From NCBI RefSeq assembly GCF_023217965.1, contig NZ_JALPSC010000002.1, positions 1,550,001 to 1,614,000 of the forward strand: DNA of 64,000 nucleotides, given 5' to 3'. The position numbers and the translations under genes were made by a program. The notes beneath the pieces were generated by a model. That model did no database searches. It saw only the letters and a program-made list of their open reading frames with translations, and had not been told where the DNA came from. The stretch comes from Prevotella sp. E13-27 (GTDB lineage Bacteria; Bacteroidota; Bacteroidia; Bacteroidales; Bacteroidaceae). This document shows positions 51,295-61,014 of this stretch, in pieces (position 1 is the stretch's first letter; the number at the start of each line of letters is the position of its first letter).

Positions 51295-54230
51295 AAGCAT
51301 TCCTGGAATATGTAGCAGAAGACTTGCTCGCCAAATATGGCAGCAACCTCTCAAGGACAGCCATAGTGTTTCCTAACAAGAGAGCAGCCCTCTTCCTCAG
51401 CGAATATCTCGCAAGGAAGGCAGGGAAGCCTATATGGAGTCCGAACTATATCACCATAAGTGAACTGTTCAGAAAGAACTCAGAGCTACAGGTGGCCGAC
51501 CCCATAAAGCTGGTATGCGACCTGCACCGTAGCTTCACCTCTCAGACAGGCATAGACGAGACGCTCGACAAGTTCTATGGCTGGGGACAGTTGCTGATAA
51601 CCGACTTCGACGATATAGACAAGAACATGGCCGATGCCGACCAGCTGTTTGCTAACATTAGCAACCTGCACGAACTCGACGACCTGTCATATCTGACGGA
51701 GGAGCAGAAAGAGATACTGGCGAAGTTCTTCAGCAACTTTGCCGATGACCAGCAGACAGAGCTGAAGAAGCGCTTCATGAAGCTGTGGGCGAAGATGGGC
51801 GACATATACCACGACTTCAACAGTCGTCTGCTTGAGCAGGGACTGGTCTACGAGGGCGCACTCTACAGAAGTGTGGTGGAGAGTGGTGACATAGACTATG
51901 AGTACGACAGATATGTCTTCGTGGGCTTCAACCTCCTTCACAAGGTGGAGCAGCAGCTCTTCACGATGATGAAGAAGGAAGGACGCGCCACATTCTACTG
52001 GGATTTCGACAGATACTACATGCCCAACAAGGGCGCAAGACATCAGGACAACAGCGCAGGACACTATATTGCGCAGTATCTTAGCGACTTTCCCAACGAA
52101 CTGGACACAACGCGCGACGAGATATACAACAACTTCACAGCAAAGCGCAACATCAGCATAATATCGGCTTCGACAGAGAATGCACAAGCGAGGTTCATAA
52201 GCTCGTGGCTCACGGATGACTCCACAGACCAGAAGACGCGTATTGCCGACGGGCACAACACGGCAATAGTGCTCTGCAACGAAGGACTACTACAAAGCGT
52301 TATCCACTGTCTGCCTGAAGATGTTCATGAGGTGAACATCACCACGGGCTATCCGCTAATACAGGCACCTGCAGCATCGCTCGTAAGCATGCTGTTCGAA
52401 CTGCAGACGACAGGATGGTCCACACAGCATGAGTGTTTCCGACTGAAACAGATAAAGGCGGTGCTCAACCATCCTTACACGAAGTTCATCACAGAGAACG
52501 CCACGAGTCTGGAACGTAAGCTGAGCGACGAGCGTGTCTATTATGCCTCAGAGGACATGCTCGCCTTTGACGAAGGAACGAAGATGCTGTTCAAGCATGA
52601 AGACACGCTCAAGGGCATGCTCGACTGGCTATGCACGATAGTGCAGGATGTGGCACGCAACTATGAACAGCAGGAGGGAGCCAACGAACAGGGCGATCCC
52701 CTAATACAGGAGACGCTGTTTAAGATATACACCCTGCTGAATCGTCTAAATGCACTCGTGGAGTCGGGCGACCTGACGATTGACCTCCCCACCCTGCAAC
52801 GACTGCTCATACAGCTATGGTCATCGGCAAGTGTTCCATTCCACGGCGAACCCATCAACGGAATACAGATCATGGGAGTGCTCGAGACAAGAAACCTTGA
52901 CTTCAACCACCTGCTCGTTCTCTCATGCAACGAAGGCAACATGCCGAAAGGCAGCTCAGACACATCGTTCATACCCTATAGCATAAGAAAGGCGTTTGGA
53001 CTCACTACGATAGACCACAAGGTGGCAATCTATTCCTACTATTTCCACCGTCTGATACAGCGTGCTGGCGACATAACGTTCATATACAACAACTCTACAA
53101 CAGACGGACAGACAGCAGAGATGTCACGCTTCATTCTGCAGCTCATGGTGGAGAGTCCCCACGACTTCAGCTTCTACACTCTTCAGTCAGACATGAGGAT
53201 GCAGAAGTTCATGCCGAAGGAGATAGAGAAGACGGAGGTCATAATGGAGAAGCTGATGAAGCGCTTCGACATCCGCAAACAAACGGAGACGCCACACTCG
53301 CCTCTGCTCACGCCATCGGCAATAAACAGATATATGCGCTGTCCGCTTAACTTCTACTATTACTATGTCTGCGGACTAAGCGAGGACGACGAGACCGATG
53401 ACGACCGCATAGACAGCAGAGCATTCGGAAACATCTTCCATGAGGCGGTGCACATGCTCTACACACGTATGACTACACAGACAAACATCATCACAGCCTC
53501 AGCCATTGGCGACCTGCTGAAGAACGGTGTTGACATAGAGCGGGCAGTCGATGCTGCCATACAGAAGGAGCTGTTCAAGAACTCGCGTCTCTCTGCGAAC
53601 TTCTCATTCAAGCAACTCAACGGACTGCAAATAATAAACCGCGAGGTGATAATACACTATGTAAGACAGTTGCTGACTAACGACAAGCAGCTGGCGCCAT
53701 TCAGCATCGTGGGACTGGAGAGAGACGTCACGGCACGCTTTGAGTCGGAAAACATCTGCACAACCATAGGCGGACGCGTGGACAGAATGGACCGCATAGT
53801 AGAGACATCGGAAGACGGAACAAAGACGGAACGCATAAGGGTGATAGACTACAAGACGGGCAGCAAGCAGGCAAACAGGCTTGACAACGTGGGAGCTATC
53901 TTCAACGCAGACAACCTGTCAAAACACAATGACTACTTCCTGCAGGCGCTACTCTACAGCTGCATAATCAGCGTATCGAAGGACTTCAACCCCAGCAACC
54001 TCGAGGTGAGCCCTGCCCTACTCTTCATACAGCATGCTGCAAAAGAAGGCTACGATCCAACGCTCTTCTTCGGCAAAGAGCGCATAAACAGCGTTGAACA
54101 ATATCGACAGGAGTTCGGCACTCTGCTACGCGAGACAGTCAACACAATATTCAATAAGGAAGAGCCATTTAAACCTACAGCCGACAAACAGAGATGCGCA
54201 ACCTGTCCATACCGACTGATTTGTAAGTAA
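51291..54230 (+). CDS. AddB-type inactivated helicase / PD-(D/E)XK nuclease
   Basis: The 979-residue partner of the AddA-type protein. The N-terminal UvrD-like half lacks a clear Walker A (AIVFPNKRAALFLSEYL), as in AddB proteins of Bacteroidota. The C-terminal nuclease has FGNIFHEAVH, GGRVDRMD, VIDYKTGS and QALLYS. The likely iron-sulfur ligands are C in YMRCPLNF and the last three in RCATCPYRLIC. It probably cuts the 5'-ended strand in recombination repair. Confidence 0.9.
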   Translation: MKAFLEYVAEDLLAKYGSNLSRTAIVFPNKRAALFLSEYLARKAGKPIWSPNYITISELFRKNSELQVADPIKLVCDLHRSFTSQTGIDETLDKFYGWGQLLITDFDDIDKNMADADQLFANISNLHELDDLSYLTEEQKEILAKFFSNFADDQQTELKKRFMKLWAKMGDIYHDFNSRLLEQGLVYEGALYRSVVESGDIDYEYDRYVFVGFNLLHKVEQQLFTMMKKEGRATFYWDFDRYYMPNKGARHQDNSAGHYIAQYLSDFPNELDTTRDEIYNNFTAKRNISIISASTENAQARFISSWLTDDSTDQKTRIADGHNTAIVLCNEGLLQSVIHCLPEDVHEVNITTGYPLIQAPAASLVSMLFELQTTGWSTQHECFRLKQIKAVLNHPYTKFITENATSLERKLSDERVYYASEDMLAFDEGTKMLFKHEDTLKGMLDWLCTIVQDVARNYEQQEGANEQGDPLIQETLFKIYTLLNRLNALVESGDLTIDLPTLQRLLIQLWSSASVPFHGEPINGIQIMGVLETRNLDFNHLLVLSCNEGNMPKGSSDTSFIPYSIRKAFGLTTIDHKVAIYSYYFHRLIQRAGDITFIYNNSTTDGQTAEMSRFILQLMVESPHDFSFYTLQSDMRMQKFMPKEIEKTEVIMEKLMKRFDIRKQTETPHSPLLTPSAINRYMRCPLNFYYYYVCGLSEDDETDDDRIDSRAFGNIFHEAVHMLYTRMTTQTNIITASAIGDLLKNGVDIERAVDAAIQKELFKNSRLSANFSFKQLNGLQIINREVIIHYVRQLLTNDKQLAPFSIVGLERDVTARFESENICTTIGGRVDRMDRIVETSEDGTKTERIRVIDYKTGSKQANRLDNVGAIFNADNLSKHNDYFLQALLYSCIISVSKDFNPSNLEVSPALLFIQHAAKEGYDPTLFFGKERINSVEQYRQEFGTLLRETVNTIFNKEEPFKPTADKQRCATCPYRLICK

Positions 54231-54270
54231 AAGCGCCTATCTTGCCTCTCTATTTCAATATAATAAAACG

Positions 54271-54457
54271 ACCACGAATTTAACAAATAAAACGAATTTA
54301 TCCATGCGGAACGAAATATAAATCCATCTAAAGATGCAACGAATTAAAACGAATTGCCACGCACAACAAAGAATCACTTGTGATTCGCTTAGTTAAAATT
54401 TGATATAAATTCAAAATAATAGAGAAAATAATTCGTTCAATTTGTATAATTCGTGGT
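54271..54457. repeat. MITE-like element with about 30-bp inverted ends
   Basis: The ends match when one is reverse-complemented: ACCACGAATTTAACAAATAA at the left and ACCACGAATTATACAAATTG at the right, and both continue into AACGAATT. Several further ACGAATT copies lie inside. There is no coding capacity, and no clear target duplication was seen. Length is 187 bp. Confidence 0.6.
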
Positions 54458-54499
54458 AGAAAAGAAAAGCCAAAACTTAAATATAACAACAGAGACGAC

Positions 54500-55744
54500 A
54501 TGAAAAGAATAATCATAGCGCTACTCACCATTTTTCCACTGACTGTCTTTGGATGGCACGAGGTGAAAGTGCCAAACGTGAAATCGCTGCAGGTAAGCGT
54601 AAACGGAGAATGGACGAAGCTACCCGTAATGGAACTTGGCAGCAACGACGTGCTATCAGTAAGCTTCGATGAGCTGTCGCACACCTACCACCGTTTCGCT
54701 GTTCACATGGAGCATTGCGAATTCGACTGGACCACGTCGGAAGGGCTCTTCGAGAGCGACTGGCTGCAAGGCTTCAACGACTGGCAGATAGACGACTATA
54801 TGAACTCGCTTAACACGAACGTGCTCTACACCAACTACACGTTCCAGATTCCCAACGACATGTGCACGCTGAAGATGAGTGGCAACTACAGGCTGCACAT
54901 CATTGACGAAGACTGCGACAACGAGGAGATTGCCTGCGTGGAGCTTCGAGTAGTGGAGCCGATAGTAACGTTAGGAATGGGCATCAGCACGAATACTGAC
55001 ATAGACATGAACCGAAGCCACCAGCAGGTGACGCTTGGAATGAGGCTGAACGGTCTTTCCGTAACCAACAACGAAGAACAGGTGAAGGCCATCGTGATGC
55101 AGAACGGATATGAGGGCGACATGCGCAGCGAGGTGGCTCCAAACATCATCACGATGAACGAGATGAGATGGGAACACCGTCGCGACCTTATCTTTGATGC
55201 CGGCAATGAATATCACAGATATGAGGTGCTCGACCCTACTCACATCACCCTTGGTCTTGAAAAGGTCTATTGGGACGAAGATGAATGTCGCTTCCATGTT
55301 TATCCTGACCAGTGCGAACCTCAACGCAACTACCTGTACTATCGCGATGCCGACGGCGCTTTCCTCATAAGAAACAGCAACAATGTGGAGAACGACCGCA
55401 TAAGCGAATATGTTTATGTTCACTACAAGTTTGCGCCCGTGAGGGAGTACAGCGATGCTACGGTGTTCATAGACGGAAGATGGGCTACAGAGGATAGCAG
55501 CACCTATGTGATGACCTATGACGCAAAGGACCGTTCCTATAATGCTACGATTCTCCAGAAGCTGGGTTACTACAACTACCGCATAATGCTATCAGACAGA
55601 GATGGCAGAGTGATGAGAATGCCAGAAGAAGGAAACTTCTATCAGACAGAGAATCGCTACGAAGCATTCGTCTATTACAAGGAGACTGGCGGAAGGACAT
55701 GGCGACTGGTAGGATATAAAGAGGTGTCGTTTCAAGCTCAATGA
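54500..55744 (+). CDS. Type IX secretion system plug-like protein (DUF5103)
   Basis: A 414-residue exported protein with a signal peptide (RIIIALLTIFPLTVFG). The order of segments, LSVSFDELSHTYHRFAVHM, CEFDWTTSEGLFESDWLQG, then NVLYTNYTFQIPND, matches DUF5103. Family members are associated with the type IX translocon, where a plug protein closes the periplasmic side of SprA. Length is normal. No other type IX gene lies in the window. Confidence 0.85.
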   Translation: MKRIIIALLTIFPLTVFGWHEVKVPNVKSLQVSVNGEWTKLPVMELGSNDVLSVSFDELSHTYHRFAVHMEHCEFDWTTSEGLFESDWLQGFNDWQIDDYMNSLNTNVLYTNYTFQIPNDMCTLKMSGNYRLHIIDEDCDNEEIACVELRVVEPIVTLGMGISTNTDIDMNRSHQQVTLGMRLNGLSVTNNEEQVKAIVMQNGYEGDMRSEVAPNIITMNEMRWEHRRDLIFDAGNEYHRYEVLDPTHITLGLEKVYWDEDECRFHVYPDQCEPQRNYLYYRDADGAFLIRNSNNVENDRISEYVYVHYKFAPVREYSDATVFIDGRWATEDSSTYVMTYDAKDRSYNATILQKLGYYNYRIMLSDRDGRVMRMPEEGNFYQTENRYEAFVYYKETGGRTWRLVGYKEVSFQAQ

Positions 55745-55782
55745 AACGACACCTTAATATATTAACACGTAAAACTTAAAAT

Positions 55783-58242
55783 CTACGATTCCTTCATCTC
55801 ATTTCTATACTCCTTCGGTGTAAGCTTATACTTATGGAAGAAACAGCCCATGAAGTAGTTTGGCGTATAGAATCCACACTGATTAGATATTTCCTCAACA
55901 GTAAGCTCTGTATTGAGCAACATCTCAGCAGCCTTCTCAATACGTACTATCTGAGCCAGTTCACGAGGACTCTTGTAGAGGTTGGCTGTCATCATGTCAT
56001 AGAATTTTACGATGTCCATATTACATGCCTCGGCGACCTCACGCATGGTGAAACCTTTCTTGTTCAGACGGACAAACGGAATGACGACAAGCATAAGCTC
56101 TATAAATTCAGGTGTAAGCTTAGTTGCCGCATCATACTTCTTATTGAAGAGATCCTCGTCTGAGGGTGCAAGGAGCTCATTGCCAAAGGCATCGCACCTG
56201 TCAACAAACGATGTTATCTTTCTCAAGATGTCTTTCTCTTCAGTATTTCGGCGAGCACGCATCTTAGTATTCTTTCCGTAGAGCAAGAAGTTGATAACGA
56301 AAAGAATCATGATGACTACGATTATCAACATATAGAGACCTGTTGCCTGCCACCATGGCTGGTTTACATGGATAACCCATTCATAAGGAATGGTGCCCTC
56401 CCATGAGTCAGGGAACATGGATGCCTGAACCTCAATATGATAATCGCCAGGCTTCAAGCCGATAAGTGGCAGGTGCAGATTGCCCTTCGCGTCAACAAGT
56501 TCTGAGCCTTGGAAATAGGAATACACATTCCATTCATCATTTATTTCCCTTAACCTGACACGATAGCATGTCTGTTGAGGACGGAAATAGTTAAGGCCAG
56601 AGAATGTCAGCGACAGCGTGTTCTGGTCAGAGTTAACGTTTATCTCGCGTACTCTTGTTATGGCGCTGCTGATAATCGTTCGTCCGTCAAGGGTCTCGCC
56701 AGGCTCCACGAACGTACCGTTCACCATCAGCTTGATGAGCTTGGGATACATAGTCACAGGACGGCGATTGTTAACGAGCTCGAATCCTGCGGGATTAAAC
56801 TCCAAGACATGATCTATTGACTGCATGATGATTGTTCCGTCGTCAAGACACACTGCCTTACAGTTCACAAACGACTCGTTAGGCACCTTGTCGTGAGAAG
56901 TGAAATTGTTTATCAGGGCAATCTCATTACCCTCAAAGATGATACACGCTATTCCGTAGGAAGTGCCAATCCAGATGTTATGATTCTTATCCTCAACAAC
57001 AGAGTGAATCACCTCGTTGATAAGGCCGTTCTTCTTATTAAACACAATAGGCTCAGACTTCGGGTTCTTATACAAATACAAGCCTGTCATGGTTCCGAAC
57101 CAGTTCCAACTTCTGCTGTCGGTAAACATGCAGTTGGCACTCTTACCATTGAACTCAGTGATGTTCTGAGCCAGATTGTCCATCTTTGCTGCATATTCAA
57201 CAGCCTTAGGATGATCAAACGTATAGACATGGAAAGGCGATGGTGAAGGGGCTGCATAAAGCACTCCATATCTCTGAGTGCCGAACCACAAGCCGCCCTG
57301 TTTGTCAAACATCACCGTGTTACAGTGAACGTCAAGTTCCTTTCCACTTGCGAGCTTCAGCTTCTCTATATGCTGCTGTTCACCAGTCTTGATGTCGTGA
57401 ACCCAATATCCTCGCCCTGCAGCAACAAAGAGCTTTTCATTCGATACCGCCATGTTGTTCAGGGCATAGGGCACAGTCAACAGATGTTTCCACTGCAGCG
57501 TCTTGAAGTCAAAAAACATGAGAATGCCACCAGCTTTGCCATTGCGTATCACGAAATATCCGTTCTTATATTTCAGACATATTGATGATTGGATGTATTT
57601 CTGAGCGGTCTCCCAATCATACGCATTAGTACGATGGATAATCTGGCCACTGTTAACGTCAATACCCATCTCCTCACCATTGTCAAAGAATGTAAGAAGT
57701 GTATCGCCACGAGTATCAAGGTTCTGCAGGTTCCTGTCTTTCAGTACTTGGAACTCCTTCTTTCTATCAATATCATAGAGACCTTTGTCTGTAAGCAGCC
57801 ACAGGTCTCCGCCATAATCGGTGAAGAGGTCGAGTACATGCTGATCGCATCCCAGTTCTTTCAGAACTCCGTCAACGTTTGGCCTAAACTCCTCCATCCT
57901 TAGGTCAACACACGAAACAGAGTGAGTGCTTTTAACCCAAAGATGGTGGAAATGGTCAAAATACAGGCGATCGTTTCCACGATAGTCTGACAGCAAATAC
58001 TGATAAGACTGGTCGGTATCAATATGAGTAAAGCTTGTGCCGTCATAGAAATTCACATTGCCAATAGTTGATATAATCATTCTGCCTGTCTTGGTGCAGA
58101 CTATGCACTGAGCGCTATTGTCTGCCAGTCCGTCAGCAGCATTAATGATAGAGAACTCTCTCGATTCCTCATTGGCACTCGCATTTACAGAAAATGCAAG
58201 CATCATCAGCAACAGGCAAATATGATTAATAGCAGATTTCAT
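55783..58242 (-). CDS. Membrane-anchored propeller sensor with AraC-type output, lacking kinase
   Basis: An 819-residue protein arranged like a hybrid two-component regulator but shorter. It has a signal peptide, periplasmic two-component-regulator beta-propeller repeats (for example HNIWIGTSYGIACI and GGLWFGTQRYGVLYA), a Y_Y_Y-like domain (near residues 540-640), one membrane helix (LYMLIIVVIMILFVINFLLYG) and then directly an AraC helix-turn-helix domain (LTVEEISNQCGFYTPNYFMGC, LTPKEYR). No HisKA, ATPase or receiver domain is present. It probably senses glycans or envelope signals and regulates DNA while tethered. Confidence 0.88.
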   Translation of the reverse strand: MKSAINHICLLLMMLAFSVNASANEESREFSIINAADGLADNSAQCIVCTKTGRMIISTIGNVNFYDGTSFTHIDTDQSYQYLLSDYRGNDRLYFDHFHHLWVKSTHSVSCVDLRMEEFRPNVDGVLKELGCDQHVLDLFTDYGGDLWLLTDKGLYDIDRKKEFQVLKDRNLQNLDTRGDTLLTFFDNGEEMGIDVNSGQIIHRTNAYDWETAQKYIQSSICLKYKNGYFVIRNGKAGGILMFFDFKTLQWKHLLTVPYALNNMAVSNEKLFVAAGRGYWVHDIKTGEQQHIEKLKLASGKELDVHCNTVMFDKQGGLWFGTQRYGVLYAAPSPSPFHVYTFDHPKAVEYAAKMDNLAQNITEFNGKSANCMFTDSRSWNWFGTMTGLYLYKNPKSEPIVFNKKNGLINEVIHSVVEDKNHNIWIGTSYGIACIIFEGNEIALINNFTSHDKVPNESFVNCKAVCLDDGTIIMQSIDHVLEFNPAGFELVNNRRPVTMYPKLIKLMVNGTFVEPGETLDGRTIISSAITRVREINVNSDQNTLSLTFSGLNYFRPQQTCYRVRLREINDEWNVYSYFQGSELVDAKGNLHLPLIGLKPGDYHIEVQASMFPDSWEGTIPYEWVIHVNQPWWQATGLYMLIIVVIMILFVINFLLYGKNTKMRARRNTEEKDILRKITSFVDRCDAFGNELLAPSDEDLFNKKYDAATKLTPEFIELMLVVIPFVRLNKKGFTMREVAEACNMDIVKFYDMMTANLYKSPRELAQIVRIEKAAEMLLNTELTVEEISNQCGFYTPNYFMGCFFHKYKLTPKEYRNEMKES

Positions 58243-58284
58243 TCTTCTTGACTTATGAATTCATTAGGGCACAAAACAAATATA

Positions 58285-59322
58285 TCAGATGAGGGGCATG
58301 CCAAGCTCAAGACACTTCTGGCGCATGTCTTCAGGCCAGATAGAAGCCTGGATCTCACCTATATGAGCTTTCTGGAGCATTACCATGCAGAGACGGCTCT
58401 GTCCGATACCGCCACCGATAGAGAGAGGCAGCTTGTCGCTCATGAGCTGACGATGGAAATACAGGTCGAGACGCTGCTCCTGGTTCTCTATCTTCAACTG
58501 GCGCAGCAACGCCTCCTTGTCAACACGGATACCCATGGAAGACAACTCGAACGAGCGACCAAGCACAGGATACCAGATGAGTATATCGCCATTAAGACCT
58601 GCGCGTCCGTCCTCAGCTATCGTTGACCAGTCATCATAGTCAGGAGCACGTCCATCGTGCTTTTCGCCATTGGCAAGCTTTCCACCGATGCCGATGAGGA
58701 ACACTGCTCCGTACTTTTTGCATATTGCATCCTCACGCTCCTTTGGAGTCATGTCAGGATACATAGCGAGCAGTTCCTCAGAGTGTATGAAGTGAATCTT
58801 CTCAGGCAGGAAAGGCTTAATCTGCGAATAAGTCTCACAAACGAGATACTCCGTGCGGCGTATGGCAGCATAGATGCGCTCCACGATATTCTTCAGGAAC
58901 GCTATGGTGCGGTCTTCCTTGGTGATGACAGCCTCCCAGTCCCATTGGTCAACATATAGGGAGTGCAGATTGTCCAGCTCCTCGTCGGCACGTATAGCAT
59001 TCATGTCGGTGTATATTCCGTAGCCAGGCTCCACTCCGTTCTCTGCAAGCGACAGGCGCTTCCATTTTGCCAAAGAATGAACAACTTCGGCACGTGCATC
59101 GCCAAGATCTTTTATTGGGAATGTTACTGCACGCTCCACACCATTGAGGTCATCGTTAATACCGAGTCCCTTCAACACGAAAAGAGGAGCTGTGACACGA
59201 CGCAGACGCAATTCCGTGGAAAGATTCTGCTGGAAGAAATCCTTGATCAGCTTGATGCCCTGCTCAGTCTGCTTGGCATCAAGAAGCTGCTTGTAGTCTA
59301 TGGGTTTGATTAATGTACTCAT
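58285..59322 (-). CDS. asnA: Aspartate-ammonia ligase (asparagine synthetase A)
   Basis: AsnA forms asparagine from aspartate, ammonia and ATP, and is related to class II aspartyl-tRNA synthetases. Diagnostic segments are LRRVTAPLFVLKGLGINDDL, EVVHSLAKWKR, GIYTDMNAIR, VDQWDWEAVI and SIGGGIGQSRLCM. The start at 59322 (MSTLIKPIDYKQLL) gives 345 residues; an ATG eight codons earlier is less likely. A promoter lies upstream. Confidence 0.95.
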   Translation of the reverse strand: MSTLIKPIDYKQLLDAKQTEQGIKLIKDFFQQNLSTELRLRRVTAPLFVLKGLGINDDLNGVERAVTFPIKDLGDARAEVVHSLAKWKRLSLAENGVEPGYGIYTDMNAIRADEELDNLHSLYVDQWDWEAVITKEDRTIAFLKNIVERIYAAIRRTEYLVCETYSQIKPFLPEKIHFIHSEELLAMYPDMTPKEREDAICKKYGAVFLIGIGGKLANGEKHDGRAPDYDDWSTIAEDGRAGLNGDILIWYPVLGRSFELSSMGIRVDKEALLRQLKIENQEQRLDLYFHRQLMSDKLPLSIGGGIGQSRLCMVMLQKAHIGEIQASIWPEDMRQKCLELGMPLI

Positions 59323-59367
59323 CCCTATAAATTGATGTAAAAACAATTATTTTATAATAATACCGTG

Positions 59368-59398
59368 CAAAAGTAACAAAAAAGAAGAAATATACAAA
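59368..59398 (-). promoter_or_regulatory. Promoter of asnA
   Basis: On the minus strand: TTTG (59395-59398), 19 bp, TACTTTTG (59368-59375), a full match to the Bacteroidota consensus. Confidence 0.7.
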
Positions 59399-59425
59399 AA
59401 AAATATTGTAATTTTGCGTTTAACT

Positions 59426-60085
59426 ATGACACGTAAAGAACTATACTCACAAGTTTTGAGCTTTTTTGCAGAAAAGATGCCAGAAGCTGACACCGAACTG
59501 GAGTTTGCCGACACCTTTCAGCTGGTAGTGGCAGTAGTACTAAGTGCGCAGTGTACAGACAAGCGCGTAAACATGGTGACGCCTGCGCTGTTCCGTCGTT
59601 TTCCGAATGCGAGAGCCATGGCTGAAAGCAGCGCTGACGAGATCTACGAATATGTGAAGAGCGTCTCCTACCCTAACAGTAAGGCAAGCCATCTTTTTGA
59701 GATGTCAAAGCTCTTGGTGGAGCGCCATAACGGCGAGGTGCCTTCGACTATGGACGAGCTGCTGGCTCTGCCTGGCATAGGACGCAAAACTGCCAATGTG
59801 GTGCAAGCCGTTGCCTTTGGCCGCTCAACATTGGCAGTTGATACTCATGTCTTTCGTGTCAGTCATCGCTTAGGCCTTGTCAGCAAGTCGGCCAACACCC
59901 CATTTAAGGTTGAAACGGAACTGACCAAGCACATCCCCGACGAGATTATTCCCCGTGCCCACCACTGGCTGCTGCTTCATGGGCGCTATGTCTGCACAGC
60001 GAGGAATCCCAAGTGTGACGATTGCGGATTGTGCAATCTCTGCAAGGACTATCTCACTCGCAAGCCATCGCCCACACGAATCTGA
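59426..60085 (+). CDS. nth: Endonuclease III
   Basis: A bifunctional base-excision glycosylase/AP lyase for oxidised pyrimidines. The helix-hairpin-helix LPGIGRKTANVV carries the catalytic Lys, and AVDTHVFRVSHRLGL the catalytic Asp. The C-terminal [4Fe-4S] site is C-x6-C-x2-C-x5-C (CTARNPKCDDCGLCNLC). The start is the ATG at 59426. A TAATTTTG box at 59409-59416 leaves only a short leader. The last 37 bp overlap the end of the convergent glucosaminidase gene. Confidence 0.94.
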   Translation: MTRKELYSQVLSFFAEKMPEADTELEFADTFQLVVAVVLSAQCTDKRVNMVTPALFRRFPNARAMAESSADEIYEYVKSVSYPNSKASHLFEMSKLLVERHNGEVPSTMDELLALPGIGRKTANVVQAVAFGRSTLAVDTHVFRVSHRLGLVSKSANTPFKVETELTKHIPDEIIPRAHHWLLLHGRYVCTARNPKCDDCGLCNLCKDYLTRKPSPTRI

Positions 60086-60936
60086 TAGGTAGGTGGCAGG
60101 TTATTCATCTTGTAGAGATATTTCACTCTGATGCCATACTTCTGGGCTATGTAGTACATTGACTCGCCAGCGCTGACATAGTGCAGGCGATTCTTGTATT
60201 CGCGAGGTGCCTTGCGCGCCTTCTTGCGAAGCCATACCACCTCGCCCTCTTCAAGCACATCGTTCTTGTCACGCTCGTTATACTTGGCAAGCTTCCTGTA
60301 AGAAACTCCTAACTCCTTACCAAGTGACTTATATGTGTCACCACGACGGGCTATGACATAATAGTTCTTGTTAAACGACTTTACAGGATGGGATATACTG
60401 AATCCAAAGCCATTCTTGCTCTTAGAACCTCCTGCACGGTCATACTGGTCAAGTTCATAAAGCTCAATGAGCTCAATGAGCTTCTTCGGATACTGCGGAT
60501 TAGTGGCATAGCCACACGCCTTGAGGCCATGAGCCCATCCCTTGTAGTCAGTCGTCTTCAAGCTGAACAGACGACTGTATCGCTGACTCTGTGCAAGGAA
60601 CTTCGAATGGTCCTCGTAGGAATCAAATGCCGACTTATACACTCTGAAGCATTCGTTCTTACGGTCATCGTCCTTATACATCGTGCGTCCTGTCCATCCG
60701 TGGCACTTTATTCCGAAATGGTTATTACCCTTGCGTGCCAACTCACTATTGCCAGCGCCTGACTCAAACAGTCCCTGGGCAAGAGTTATCGATGCAGGTA
60801 TCTTCCATCGGCGCATCTCCTCGATGGCTACATCCTTGTACTGGTTAACGTAATTCTGATATTGCTGGTTCCATTTCATTTGCGCATTAATGCACAAAGG
60901 GATGGAAAACAACAGTAAAAATAGTAGTTTTTTCAT
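60049..60936 (-). CDS. Exported glucosaminidase with LysM repeats
   Basis: A 295-residue peptidoglycan hydrolase. It has a signal peptide (KKLLFLLLFSIPLCINA) and a FlgJ/LytG-type beta-N-acetylglucosaminidase domain (PASITLAQGLFESGAGNSEL with the catalytic Glu, then HFGIKCHGW). Two LysM repeats follow: YYVIARRGDTYKSLGKELG and HYVSAGESMYYIAQKYG. The start at 60936 is fixed by the signal peptide. A TACTTTTG box lies at 60957-60964 (minus). The 3' end overlaps nth. Confidence 0.93.
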   Translation of the reverse strand: MKKLLFLLLFSIPLCINAQMKWNQQYQNYVNQYKDVAIEEMRRWKIPASITLAQGLFESGAGNSELARKGNNHFGIKCHGWTGRTMYKDDDRKNECFRVYKSAFDSYEDHSKFLAQSQRYSRLFSLKTTDYKGWAHGLKACGYATNPQYPKKLIELIELYELDQYDRAGGSKSKNGFGFSISHPVKSFNKNYYVIARRGDTYKSLGKELGVSYRKLAKYNERDKNDVLEEGEVVWLRKKARKAPREYKNRLHYVSAGESMYYIAQKYGIRVKYLYKMNNLPPTYQIRVGDGLRVR

Positions 60937-60965
60937 TCTGATAGTAAATTCTTTTGCAAAAGTAA

Positions 60966-60994
60966 TTGTTTTCAGAGAGTTTTTACTATTTTTG
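60966..60994 (+). promoter_or_regulatory. Promoter of cdd, back to back with the glucosaminidase promoter
   Basis: TTG at 60966-60968, 18 bp, TATTTTTG at 60987-60994. The opposite-strand -7 box at 60957-60964 lies immediately beside it. Confidence 0.58.
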
Positions 60995-61014
60995 CAAAGG
61001 AAATTATCAATAAC

